Part shown: positions 22,641 to 29,747 of the stretch, in pieces
How the letters are laid out: each line of letters starts with the position of its first letter
Numbering within the stretch: position 1 is the first letter of the stretch
From: a virus
IMG/VR virus record: IMGVR_UViG_3300021425_002457
Coordinates: 1 to 31,376 of that record
Length of the DNA stretch: 31,376 bases
Reading direction: 5' to 3' (one strand)
The notes under the pieces: generated by a model
Seen by the model: the letters and a program-made list of their open reading frames with translations, nothing else
Database searches by the model: none
What the model was told of the DNA's origin: nothing
Made by a program: the position numbers and the translations under genes

Positions 22641-23046
22641 GATCAATAGAGTTCTTGATGGAGACACGATTGATGTCACCATTGACCTTGGATTTGATCT
22701 TTATAAAAAAGAAAGAGTTAGAGTTGCTGGTGTAGACACTCCAGAGAAAAGAACCAAAGACCTAGAAGAAAAGGAATTGGGTTATGACGCAACCAACTGG
22801 CTCAAAGAGAAACTGGAAGGGGCGGTGGCTGGTGATGATGATCTTGTTATCCGTACTGAACTTGTTGGCGGTGTTGGCAAATATGGGCGTCTTCTTGGGT
22901 GGTTATACATTGGGGACGCAGATGTGTCGCTCAACGAACAAATGATTGAGGAAGGTTACGCTTGGGCATACGACGGAGGAACCAAACAAAAAGATTTTGA
23001 GGAACTTCGTGAAATTCGTAGAACACATGGAACTTTAACGGAGTAA
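22585..23046 (+). CDS. Staphylococcal-nuclease-like (thermonuclease) protein
   Basis: The start at 22585 is supported by a strong AGGAGG site 6 bp upstream. The 153-residue protein has the SNase fold landmarks: LDGDTIDV (24-31), RVRVAGVDTPE (44-54) with Arg46, Asp51, Thr52 and Glu54, and KYGRLLGWLY (99-108) with Arg102, matching the catalytic Arg, Asp, Glu and Arg of the S. aureus enzyme. It should be an active calcium-dependent phosphodiesterase on DNA or RNA. No signal peptide is seen, so it probably acts in the host cytoplasm, e.g. in host DNA breakdown. Confidence 0.92.
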   Translation: MGAMVPPNRKSCYNFRVVEINRVLDGDTIDVTIDLGFDLYKKERVRVAGVDTPEKRTKDLEEKELGYDATNWLKEKLEGAVAGDDDLVIRTELVGGVGKYGRLLGWLYIGDADVSLNEQMIEEGYAWAYDGGTKQKDFEELREIRRTHGTLTE

Positions 23047-23050
23047 TCAA

Positions 23051-23284
23051 ATGCAAAAAGTAATTAACGGTATCGCTTTATTCTCAGGTGTAGTGTCACT
23101 TGGACTTGTAGTTGGTGGTGGGTGGATTTATCTTGAGAAAGATAATCTGATTAATGGAGTGAAGACACAGATGATTAATGGTGTCACATCATCCATTCAA
23201 GAAATGCTTCCTGGTATGTTGGATGCAGCAATGCCAGATATTCCTGAGGTCCCCACTAAAACTGGTGGTGTAGTTCCTTTCTGA
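23051..23284 (+). CDS. Small membrane-anchored protein
   Basis: The 77-residue product has a hydrophobic N-terminal helix (about 5-28, INGIALFSGVVSLGLVVGGG), a central amphipathic part and a proline-rich end (MPDIPEVPTKTGGVVPF). It is 4 bp after the nuclease and one base overlaps the following gene, whose product is also membrane-anchored and proline-rich. Unknown function. Confidence 0.65.
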   Translation: MQKVINGIALFSGVVSLGLVVGGGWIYLEKDNLINGVKTQMINGVTSSIQEMLPGMLDAAMPDIPEVPTKTGGVVPF

Positions 23285-24087
23285 TGGAGATAAAACAAAT
23301 TGGTGTTGGGGATATTCAAATCAGATCTTTGAATATCCCACCAGTAATCACTCAGGGGTCCAACGTTTTTGATGCTCAAGTACCTGTCCCTGTAGTGGTT
23401 AATATTGGACTGCCAATTGTTGATGTTCCTGGATGTGTTGAGGCACACGAAACCAACAATCCCAAGAATAATCAGGTAAGTGGTGATGATCCAAAGGGAA
23501 CAATAACTTTCTGTGATGCTGGAGTTCCAAACTTCAGTCCTATTCAGTATGAACCAGAACAGATGATCATCACTCGTCCTGCCCCCGTAGATACCAGGAT
23601 GAAAGAGAAACCAGAAGCACCTAAACCAACAGAAGATTTACCAACACCACCTGCAGCAGAAGTTCCAAAGACTCCAGAGATAGAGTGTCCTACTCAGAAA
23701 CAATTACTAGAGGAACCAGTTGGGTTTATCTTTGATGGTGGACGACAGAGAGTGACTGGTTACGAGTTACAGGGTAATCAGTGTGTCCGTCTAGTAGAAG
23801 ATGTCAAGATATTAGAACAAGTTGTTAATGCCATTCCACCTGCAGGAGTAATCACAACTACAACAACAATTGCTGTAGTTGCGACTAGTTCTGCTCTTTT
23901 ATCTAAACCCTTTGTTGACTTATTACTTAAGGTGGTCAAACCAACTGTCAAAAAAGTGATGAAGAAGATTGCTACTATCAGGGGGAAGGAACTAAAGGTC
24001 TTGTCTGTAGAGGAGCGCCGAGTTGAGCAGCGTCAGAGGAACTTGGCGATTCGGACTTTACGGGAGGCTTTGAAACCGAAGAAATAG
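23284..24087 (+). CDS. Proline-rich protein with a C-terminal membrane segment
   Basis: The 267-residue product begins with beta-like IKQIGVGDIQIRSLNIPPVI, has a proline-rich linker (about 112-135: KPEAPKPTEDLPTPPAAEVP), four cysteines in the middle, a hydrophobic segment (about 190-218, VITTTTTIAVVATSSALL) and a Lys/Arg-rich C-terminus. It resembles anchored virion-associated proteins, but no family is recognised. Its 3' end overlaps the minus-strand gene by 110 bp, and the last 90 bp are unusually GC-rich. Confidence 0.65.
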   Translation: MEIKQIGVGDIQIRSLNIPPVITQGSNVFDAQVPVPVVVNIGLPIVDVPGCVEAHETNNPKNNQVSGDDPKGTITFCDAGVPNFSPIQYEPEQMIITRPAPVDTRMKEKPEAPKPTEDLPTPPAAEVPKTPEIECPTQKQLLEEPVGFIFDGGRQRVTGYELQGNQCVRLVEDVKILEQVVNAIPPAGVITTTTTIAVVATSSALLSKPFVDLLLKVVKPTVKKVMKKIATIRGKELKVLSVEERRVEQRQRNLAIRTLREALKPKK

Positions 24088-24865
24088 AATGTGTATGATC
24101 TTTAATGTGAGTTACATTTTGAACCACGACATCAGCACAAATTTTATAATAAGGACTCCTTGGGTGGAAACTGATTCCTTTTTGAATTAATTCACCACAA
24201 TTTTTTAACCTCGCGATCTCAAAATCTAATCTTTTATTGGCAGTGAGTTGTTGTTGCAATTCAATCTGTGTGGTTGCTGCCTTCTTACAAAGGTCTTGTA
24301 AGTTTTTATCTGTAGGTGTACTCCATGTCATAGAGAAACCTACACCTAGACTGTAGTTATCTTTCTGTCCAGTTCTTGTCTTTTTCCTGAAAAGAATATC
24401 TCCTGGGTTATCAATCAATCCATCATCATTTAGATCACTTACATCATACACAGGATCCATATAATATGGTTCATATGGTTTTGCTGCTGATGCGGTTCCT
24501 GTCACATAGGGGGTAAAATTTCTCGTAGGACCCTGACACTGGACTCCTCCGCCGTATGTATTCGTAATATACGGACCTTGGAGGACCTGGATTGCCTGGT
24601 TAGTGACACTGCCGCTACTATTAGCGACGGGACTAGCAGTAGCAGAAACACCCCCCACAGTTTCTGCCAAAGATTGTGATGGAAACAATCCACTTAGAAT
24701 TACTGCGAGAATATACTTGTAGTATCTGTTACGCTTGTAACTTCTGTTGTTCTTTGAATAATTGTCTGGTTCGAGAGACCTGGTCCCTTGTACGTTTCCG
24801 TAAATTGGAAGGCGTTTCCTGGAACTGTTTGTGTGAATTGAGGTTTGCTTGTTACTCCAGTCCAT
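23978..24865 (-). CDS. Exported protein of the minus-strand cassette (start uncertain)
   Basis: The 295-residue frame contains a hydrophobic signal-like segment (YYKYILAVILSGLFPSQSLA, about 48-67) followed by ETVGGVSATASP and a beta-rich Gly/Thr/Ser region. A cysteine-containing helical domain with LQDLCKKAATTQIELQQQL and SFHPRSPYYKICADVV follows, then a Ser/Pro-rich tail. The only canonical start upstream of the signal is the ATG at 24865, which gives 47 extra residues overlapping the preceding gene by 166 bp. A non-ATG start near 24710 is the alternative. The stop lies inside the converging gene. Function unknown; a virion or surface role is possible. Confidence 0.7.
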   Translation of the reverse strand: MDWSNKQTSIHTNSSRKRLPIYGNVQGTRSLEPDNYSKNNRSYKRNRYYKYILAVILSGLFPSQSLAETVGGVSATASPVANSSGSVTNQAIQVLQGPYITNTYGGGVQCQGPTRNFTPYVTGTASAAKPYEPYYMDPVYDVSDLNDDGLIDNPGDILFRKKTRTGQKDNYSLGVGFSMTWSTPTDKNLQDLCKKAATTQIELQQQLTANKRLDFEIARLKNCGELIQKGISFHPRSPYYKICADVVVQNVTHIKDHTHSISSVSKPPVKSESPSSSDAAQLGAPLQTRPLVPSP

Positions 24866-25143
24866 GATGATGTCACTCCATCAATAGTTACATTTGTTGC
24901 CCCTGTACCAGGAGATAGATTTCCATTAACTGTAATACCAGATCCAGTTGCTGAATACTGATAACCAGTGTTGTAGTCCATCGAATTGATGGTCTCTGTA
25001 ATCTTTTGTGTGGTCTCAGTGTGGCTGGTCATAGAGCCCTGAGTGAAGTTTGGCACAACTGGCACAGAATATACAGGTTGTACCAAACCATGAATGACTC
25101 CAAGAACCAATCCAAGACCGATTGCCTCTTGTAATCTATTCAT
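24700..25143 (-). CDS. Exported Thr/Ser/Gly-rich protein, paralog of the next upstream gene
   Basis: The 147-residue protein starts at an ATG overlapping the preceding stop (TGATG), has an N-terminal hydrophobic segment (about 5-27) with LGLVLGVIHGLVQPVYS, and a Thr-rich beta-like body. Motifs GSGITVNGN and PGNAFQFTETYKGP echo GHGMTISGNG and SGDAFSFSASYTQGD of the upstream gene, so the two look like diverged duplicates. Low charge and repeated short strands suggest an extracellular or virion-surface protein. Its 3' part overlaps the next frame. Confidence 0.72.
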   Translation of the reverse strand: MNRLQEAIGLGLVLGVIHGLVQPVYSVPVVPNFTQGSMTSHTETTQKITETINSMDYNTGYQYSATGSGITVNGNLSPGTGATNVTIDGVTSSWTGVTSKPQFTQTVPGNAFQFTETYKGPGLSNQTIIQRTTEVTSVTDTTSIFSQ

Positions 25144-25649
25144 CAATCAATTACCGTGATTTCAGAGACGAATTGTCCCGTTGCACTTGTACCAGCTCCA
25201 CCAGCTGTCAATGTCATTGTGTGTGCGTTATCAATAGTACCAGCTAGAGACCCAGCAGTTCCAGCTGTATAAGAAGTAACATTTCCGAAGTTGGGAATTG
25301 CACCTGTGGTAGCAGCAGCGGCAGGGATAGCATCACCTTGAGTGTATGAAGCACTGAAGGAGAACGCATCACCAGATGTTGCTTGAGATGCAGTAACTAC
25401 ACTAGAAGCACCAGTGAAACCATCACTAGTCATTAATACAGAGTTACCAACAACACCAGTGGTTGTGCCATCTGTAGTGGTTACCCCATTTCCAGAGATA
25501 GTCATACCATGACCAATTCTAGTTGCAGTGGATCTTGCAGCATCAACAGTCAGTTGAACACTAGAAGAGTGTTTAGTAACAAGTCCGCCTGCATTAGCTG
25601 CACCTGCGGTCATCAGTAACATTCCAAAAGCAATGATAGCTTTTTTCAT
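25143..25649 (-). CDS. Exported Thr/Ala/Gly-rich protein, first gene of minus-strand cassette
   Basis: The frame is open from 25715, but the ATG at 25649 gives a classical Sec signal peptide (MKKAIIAFGMLLMTAGAANA, 1-20). The 168-residue product then is almost free of charged residues and very rich in Thr, Ala, Gly and Ser, with many short strand-turn units. It has an adhesin-like composition, but no family was recognised. It begins the minus-strand unit with a late-promoter-like CTAAATAT about 23 bp upstream. Confidence 0.75.
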   Translation of the reverse strand: MKKAIIAFGMLLMTAGAANAGGLVTKHSSSVQLTVDAARSTATRIGHGMTISGNGVTTTDGTTTGVVGNSVLMTSDGFTGASSVVTASQATSGDAFSFSASYTQGDAIPAAAATTGAIPNFGNVTSYTAGTAGSLAGTIDNAHTMTLTAGGAGTSATGQFVSEITVID

Positions 25650-25671
25650 CAGGGAATTCTTTGACACGCAT

Positions 25672-25679
25672 ATATTTAG
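25672..25679 (-). promoter_or_regulatory. Possible late promoter for minus-strand cassette (CTAAATAT)
   Basis: On the minus strand the octamer CTAAATAT reads towards the 25649 gene and resembles the TCTAAATA elements at 17136 and 18409. The 132-bp divergent gap also holds GTAAATAG at 25747-25754 on the plus strand, a weaker candidate for the gene at 25782. Confidence 0.4.
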
Positions 25680-25781
25680 GGACCCTGTAAGTTCCTTAAA
25701 ATGTTTTTGTATCAACGCAATACAGTCTTGAGAATATCTTAAGTGAGTAAATAGTTTGCAGTATCTTTTTCCCTTACTAGA

Positions 25782-26066
25782 ATGTCGGAAGAGTCTTCAG
25801 TTTTTAATATGAAGAGAGTTGAATGTCCAAGATGTGGAGCAACATGGTTAAATGGACAACTATACTGGAGTACAGGAGCTAAAGCCGATGAAAAAGACTT
25901 AAGTAATCTGGTGTGTGGATTAAAAGATTTTGTTGATTGTATTAATCCAGTTCACAAAACAGGACATATATACGGAGAGGCAGACTCTTGGGAAAAAAGA
26001 GCTGGAGTTTCAAAGAAAATTGATTTGGAGTTAGACAATGCCAAGAGGACGACTGACGAAGGTTGA
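25782..26066 (+). CDS. Small zinc-ribbon-like protein
   Basis: The 94-residue product has VECPRCGATWLNGQLYWS (13-30) with CPRC, and VCGLKDFVDC further on, so four cysteines (CxxC...C...C) may bind zinc. The rest is charged. It stands behind a divergent intergenic region and overlaps the next ORF by 29 bp. No family assigned; a regulator or structural zinc protein would both fit. Confidence 0.65.
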   Translation: MSEESSVFNMKRVECPRCGATWLNGQLYWSTGAKADEKDLSNLVCGLKDFVDCINPVHKTGHIYGEADSWEKRAGVSKKIDLELDNAKRTTDEG

Positions 26067-26193
26067 TGTGGAGTCTAGAATCTTCAAACTCTATGAAGAA
26101 CTAGATAAATCTAATCATCCATACGACAATAAAGACTTAGCTAAAGAGTATCTTAGAAGAGTAATGGATATTATAAAAGAATATAGCTGCTAA
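26038..26193 (+). CDS. 51-residue helical protein, unknown function
   Basis: The frame begins MPRGRLTKVDVESRIFKLYE, continues as a charged helix, and ends RRVMDIIKEYSC. It is strongly charged and predicted helical. It overlaps the zinc-ribbon gene by 29 bp. The 98 bp after it contain a repeat, a palindrome and a late promoter. Confidence 0.6.
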   Translation: MPRGRLTKVDVESRIFKLYEELDKSNHPYDNKDLAKEYLRRVMDIIKEYSC

Positions 26194-26201
26194 GGTTCCC
26201 T

Positions 26202-26220
26202 TTCATCCTGGACAAACCTA
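26202..26220 (+). repeat. 19-bp direct repeat, copy 1
   Basis: TTCATCCTGGACAAACCTA is found identically at 28248-28266. The similarity extends for 28 further bp at 18 of 28 positions, ending in GTCAA in both copies. Each copy starts 8 to 15 bp after a stop codon and precedes a late promoter. Confidence 0.95.
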
Positions 26221-26234
26221 GTCTATATGGATTC

Positions 26235-26248
26235 TTGACAATTGTCAA
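26235..26248 (+). promoter_or_regulatory. Perfect 14-bp palindrome, candidate operator
   Basis: TTGACAATTGTCAA is its own reverse complement. It lies 13 bp upstream of the late promoter GATAAATA and 3 bp before a TATAAT. The spacing of 11 bp is too short for a sigma70 promoter, so a protein-binding site is more likely. Confidence 0.5.
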
Positions 26249-26261
26249 ATTTATAATGTAA

Positions 26262-26269
26262 GATAAATA
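26262..26269 (+). promoter_or_regulatory. T4-type late promoter (GATAAATA)
   Basis: GATAAATA matches the NATAAATA late consensus used by T4-like cyanophages and lies 22 bp before the ATG of the 646-residue gene. Confidence 0.65.
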
Positions 26270-26291
26270 TATTAAAAAGAATCATCTTGAG

Positions 26292-28232
26292 ATGAGTTTA
26301 TATACTAGAGCACGCAAACATATTGATATGAGACGTGTCAAAGAGATGCGTGAAGAGAAAATAAAGAGAGAACAAATTGCTGAGTTGGTTCAACAGCAAG
26401 AGAAAATTCGTGTTGAGTTGGAATATATTGAAGCAGAAGAATCAAAATATTTTAATTGGAGAAAAGAACTTAATGAGGGGATGACCTCTAGTGGTTTGCT
26501 TTTAACTACTCTTGTAGCTACTGGTGATAAAGTTAACACCGAGATAGCCGTTAATGATTCTAGTTCATTTTCTGCTGACTCTGGTTCTTATATACTTGGG
26601 GGTGGTGGTTCTTTCGCTCCTTTTGATTATACAATTAATGGTAATTTTAATGGCACTTTGAGTGGGCAATCTGCATTCACTTTCAGTGCTCCATTTAATG
26701 TTCCTGGAGATGTTACTCCTCACCGCACAAATATTGAGTCTTTTGATCAGAGTACGAATAGATTTACAGTAAATAACGATACCATAACCTTTAGTGCAAT
26801 TGCTGGTAATAGTAGTAGTAACGGTAGTGGTCTTGGATCAAATGGTGGAACTAGACCTACCAATCCTCTATATGTGAGTCTGTATGTAATTGAAGATGAT
26901 GGAAGTGAGACTTATGTAGATTTGGGAACAGTTCCCAGGACAACAACTTCGTTGACCAATTTTGAATTTAAAATTCCACAGAGTGCATTTGGGAAACAAG
27001 CTTATCTCAACCTTTACAATCAACAGTATACTACCGCAAACAACTGGTGGTATGGAACAACTCTTCCATGGCATCCTGAAGGTGTTAATGACAACGGCGT
27101 TGTGGAAGATTTTCACATGATTCTAAATCATGCTAATCTAAACCCTGCTTCGGGATGGCCTTCATTATCAAAGACAAGTATTGCACTTCAAGCTTGGACT
27201 GATATGCAAAAAGCATACTCTGGATCTAGTTGGAGTAATGATGGAGGTCCTGCAGGATACCCAGCACCTGTAAGTGGGGGTACAAGAAAATTAGATGAGC
27301 AAGATTCAGAAGGTAATATAATACCTCAGGCAATGACTATGGCAGACCTGGAGTACATTGTTAACTACATTGAAAGCACTTTCGCTCAGTATCGTGGTAT
27401 GACCACAACCACATACGCTGTTACTAACTTGCAGTTCAAGAGACAACTTCCTATGAATGTCTTTGTTGGACTTGATGACCCAGATGCATCTTCGTTCGTA
27501 AGAGACGGTGATTTTGATCGATTGTCACCAGCAGACAAGAAAAAGAAACTTGAGGAACAGTTAGCAGCAAGTAAAGAATATTTGGATAAAATGTTTGGTG
27601 AGGGAATGCCTGGAACTGCTACTGAGATTGCAGACTATGAACCACAGCAGAGTTTTTCTGATATTGCACAACGTGATCCTTATACTGATGATGATGGTGC
27701 AAATCCATTTAATCCTACATATGATAAGGATACTGATGAGTTACTCGATGACTCTGACTTTGATCCAAATGATTTTGAATATGCTGGATTGAGGCCAGAT
27801 GGAACTCAAGGATTTAATCAACCTGGTGATGAAGTCTATGATCCTGCAACAAAGAAAAAATATAAATTAGTTCCTAAAAAAGGATATGGATATAATGAAT
27901 GGATTCCTATTGAAAAGGCTGGAGGTGGTGGCACAGAGGTTGCTCACTATGAACCACAAGGAAAAGTTCTTTCAGAGAAGAAAAGGCTTAAGTCTCCGAA
28001 GAGTATTGTTGACAAGATCCCTGGTTACTATGATGGAAAACCAGCTCCACTTGGATTCCCAATTGAAGAACCACCCAAGATGAAGAATGGATATCATCCA
28101 GACCTGGTAGATGGTAAGAAAGTATCAAATAGATACAATAGGTTGGACCCCATCAGTGCTAGAGCGATGCCTAAGACTGGTAATCCTCATATTGATAAGA
28201 AGGTTAGAAAAGCTTCTAAGAAACCTAAGTAA
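26292..28232 (+). CDS. Large virion-like structural protein, unknown family
   Basis: The 646-residue protein has a charged coiled-coil N-terminus (1-60, with KIKREQIAELVQQQEKIRVE), then a Ser/Gly/Thr/Asn-rich beta region (75-260) with GSYILGGGGSFAPFDYTING, a region with AWTDMQKAY and MADLEYIVNYIESTFAQYRG, and a long Asp/Pro-rich, finally Lys-rich tail (ISARAMPKTGNPHIDKKVRK). No enzymatic motif is visible. The size, composition and late promoter suggest a virion component. It is flanked by 19-bp repeats and could be part of a movable module. Confidence 0.7.
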   Translation: MSLYTRARKHIDMRRVKEMREEKIKREQIAELVQQQEKIRVELEYIEAEESKYFNWRKELNEGMTSSGLLLTTLVATGDKVNTEIAVNDSSSFSADSGSYILGGGGSFAPFDYTINGNFNGTLSGQSAFTFSAPFNVPGDVTPHRTNIESFDQSTNRFTVNNDTITFSAIAGNSSSNGSGLGSNGGTRPTNPLYVSLYVIEDDGSETYVDLGTVPRTTTSLTNFEFKIPQSAFGKQAYLNLYNQQYTTANNWWYGTTLPWHPEGVNDNGVVEDFHMILNHANLNPASGWPSLSKTSIALQAWTDMQKAYSGSSWSNDGGPAGYPAPVSGGTRKLDEQDSEGNIIPQAMTMADLEYIVNYIESTFAQYRGMTTTTYAVTNLQFKRQLPMNVFVGLDDPDASSFVRDGDFDRLSPADKKKKLEEQLAASKEYLDKMFGEGMPGTATEIADYEPQQSFSDIAQRDPYTDDDGANPFNPTYDKDTDELLDDSDFDPNDFEYAGLRPDGTQGFNQPGDEVYDPATKKKYKLVPKKGYGYNEWIPIEKAGGGGTEVAHYEPQGKVLSEKKRLKSPKSIVDKIPGYYDGKPAPLGFPIEEPPKMKNGYHPDLVDGKKVSNRYNRLDPISARAMPKTGNPHIDKKVRKASKKPK

Positions 28233-28247
28233 AGCTATACCTGCCCG

Positions 28248-28266
28248 TTCATCCTGGACAAACCTA
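28248..28266 (+). repeat. 19-bp direct repeat, copy 2
   Basis: Identical to 26202-26220. It lies 15 bp after the stop of the large structural gene and 33 bp before the TTGACA of the psbA promoter, so the structural gene is bracketed by direct repeats of a regulatory-looking element. Confidence 0.95.
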
Positions 28267-28298
28267 CTCTAGACAGTTTTTGAACTGGTGTCAAGGGG

Positions 28299-28327
28299 TT
28301 GACAGGGGACCTGGTTTCCCGTATTAT
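28299..28327 (+). promoter_or_regulatory. Sigma70-type promoter of psbA
   Basis: A consensus -35 TTGACA (28299-28304) and -10 TATTAT (28322-28327) are separated by exactly 17 bp. It would be recognised by the host housekeeping sigma factor, giving early psbA transcription with a leader of about 155 bp. Confidence 0.8.
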
Positions 28328-28332
28328 AAATA
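28325..28332 (+). promoter_or_regulatory. T4-type late promoter overlapping the psbA -10
   Basis: A perfect TATAAATA overlaps the last 3 bp of the sigma70 -10. One site could serve early host polymerase and late phage-modified polymerase. Confidence 0.75.
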
Positions 28333-28417
28333 CATCAACGACAGGGAACGTAAAGTTCTGTAACGTTGTAACACCCCAAACCGAGACCTATAGGGTGTCT
28401 AAATCACGTCTCTCATA

Positions 28418-28439
28418 TCCTCTCTTAAGGGTGAGAGGA
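28418..28439 (+). other. Hairpin in psbA leader
   Basis: TCCTCTC (28418-28424) pairs with GAGAGGA (28433-28439) around TTAAGGGT, and ACACCC (28371-28376) may pair with GGGTGT (28393-28398). The leader has no Shine-Dalgarno before the psbA ATG, so structure may govern translation or mRNA stability. Confidence 0.5.
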
Positions 28440-28488
28440 AATAGTAACTCCACCATTTCCCTGATGGTCTTACTTTTTGTTTAAAACA

Positions 28489-29568
28489 ATGGCTTCAACT
28501 CTTTCAAGACAACAACAGTCATCCACTTGGGACAATTTTTGTGAGTGGGTAACTTCAACTAACAACCGTCTGTATGTCGGTTGGTTTGGTGTACTGATGA
28601 TCCCTACGTTGCTCGCAGCAACCATTTGTTTCGTCGTCGCCTTCATCGCTGCTCCTCCTGTGGACATCGATGGTATCCGTGAACCCGTCGCTGGTTCACT
28701 TCTCTATGGAAACAACATCATCTCTGGTGCTGTTGTCCCTTCCTCGAACGCAATCGGTCTTCACTTCTATCCCATCTGGGAAGCAGCTTCACTCGACGAG
28801 TGGCTGTATAACGGTGGTCCTTTCCAACTCGTAGTTTTCCACTTCCTGATCGGCATCTACGCCTATATGGGTCGTGAGTGGGAACTCTCTTATCGTCTGG
28901 GTATGCGTCCTTGGATCTGTGTAGCCTACTCTGCACCAGTTGCAGCAGCCTCCGCAGTCTTCCTGGTCTATCCTTTCGGTCAAGGTTCTTTCTCTGACGC
29001 GATGCCCCTGGGTATCTCTGGTACTTTTAACTACATGTTGGTCTTCCAAGCTGAGCACAACATCCTGATGCACCCCTTCCACATGCTTGGAGTCGCAGGT
29101 GTCTTTGGTGGATCCCTTTTCTCTGCGATGCACGGCTCGCTGGTTACGTCGTCGCTCGTTCGTGAGACTACTGAAACTGAGTCTCAAAACTACGGATACA
29201 AGTTCGGTCAAGAAGAAGAGACCTACAACATCGTTGCTGCACATGGATACTTCGGTCGTCTGATCTTCCAATACGCTTCGTTCAACAACTCACGTTCCCT
29301 TCACTTCTTCCTGGCAGCGTGGCCTGTTGTTGGCATCTGGTTCACTGCTCTTGGTGTTAGCACCATGGCATTCAACCTTAACGGCTTCAACTTCAACCAG
29401 TCCATCATTGATGGTCAAGGTCGTGTCCTGAACACTTGGGCAGATGTCCTCAACAGAGCTGGTCTGGGTATGGAAGTAATGCACGAGCGTAACGCTCATA
29501 ACTTCCCTCTCGACCTGGCAGCAGCTGAGTCCACTCCTGTGGCTCTGACCGCTCCTTCGATTGGTTGA
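28489..29568 (+). CDS. psbA: Photosystem II reaction centre protein D1
   Basis: The start is the ATG at 28489 ([10 protein letters not shown]); an upstream TTG adds four residues and is not needed. The 359-residue protein is full length, with Tyr161 (YZ), Asp170, Glu189, the [14 protein letters not shown] manganese ligands and cleavage site after Ala344. Residue 130 is Glu, as in the high-light D1:2 form. It replaces photodamaged host D1 during infection. No intron or homing endonuclease is present. Codon use is C-rich, clearly different from psbD. It has a double promoter and no ribosome site. Confidence 0.98.
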   Translation: MASTLSRQQQSSTWDNFCEWVTSTNNRLYVGWFGVLMIPTLLAATICFVVAFIAAPPVDIDGIREPVAGSLLYGNNIISGAVVPSSNAIGLHFYPIWEAASLDEWLYNGGPFQLVVFHFLIGIYAYMGREWELSYRLGMRPWICVAYSAPVAAASAVFLVYPFGQGSFSDAMPLGISGTFNYMLVFQAEHNILMHPFHMLGVAGVFGGSLFSAMHGSLVTSSLVRETTETESQNYGYKFGQEEETYNIVAAHGYFGRLIFQYASFNNSRSLHFFLAAWPVVGIWFTALGVSTMAFNLNGFNFNQSIIDGQGRVLNTWADVLNRAGLGMEVMHERNAHNFPLDLAAAESTPVALTAPSIG

Positions 29569-29573
29569 TATTA

Positions 29574-29606
29574 GGTTTCTCAATAAACTTCATTTATTAA
29601 GAAACC
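29574..29606 (+). other. Long hairpin after psbA
   Basis: GGTTTCT-C-AATAAA (29574-29587) and TTTATT-A-AGAAACC (29593-29606) form a 14-bp stem with one mismatch and a CTTCA loop. It has no T-run of its own and sits just upstream of the terminator, where it may block 3' exonucleases. Confidence 0.65.
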
Positions 29607-29612
29607 AACTAA

Positions 29613-29639
29613 AGGGGACTTCGGTCCCCTATTTTTTTC
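29613..29639 (+). terminator. psbA rho-independent terminator
   Basis: AGGGGAC (29613-29619), TTCG loop, GTCCCCT (29624-29630) and a run of seven Ts. Perfect 7-bp stem. Confidence 0.92.
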
Positions 29640-29642
29640 TTC

Positions 29643-29673
29643 GTTTGTGTTAAGATATGATAAGTTCACAAAC
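29643..29673 (+). promoter_or_regulatory. Inverted repeat upstream of psbD
   Basis: GTTTGTG (29643-29649) is the reverse complement of CACAAAC (29667-29673), with TATGAT in the 17-bp centre that could be a -10. It may be a promoter with operator or a leader stem. No good late promoter is seen before psbD. Confidence 0.4.
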
Positions 29674-29747
29674 ACCTTATAAGATGGCTGAGATCATTCA
29701 AGATACTTGGCCAAACCTGTTTTACTTAAAGGAGGTAAATAAAAAAC

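Noticed and set aside
26235-26257. TTGACA and TATAAT as a sigma70 promoter
   Set aside because: The spacer is only 11 bp, so the TTGACA is better read as half of the palindrome and the late promoter just downstream as the active start.
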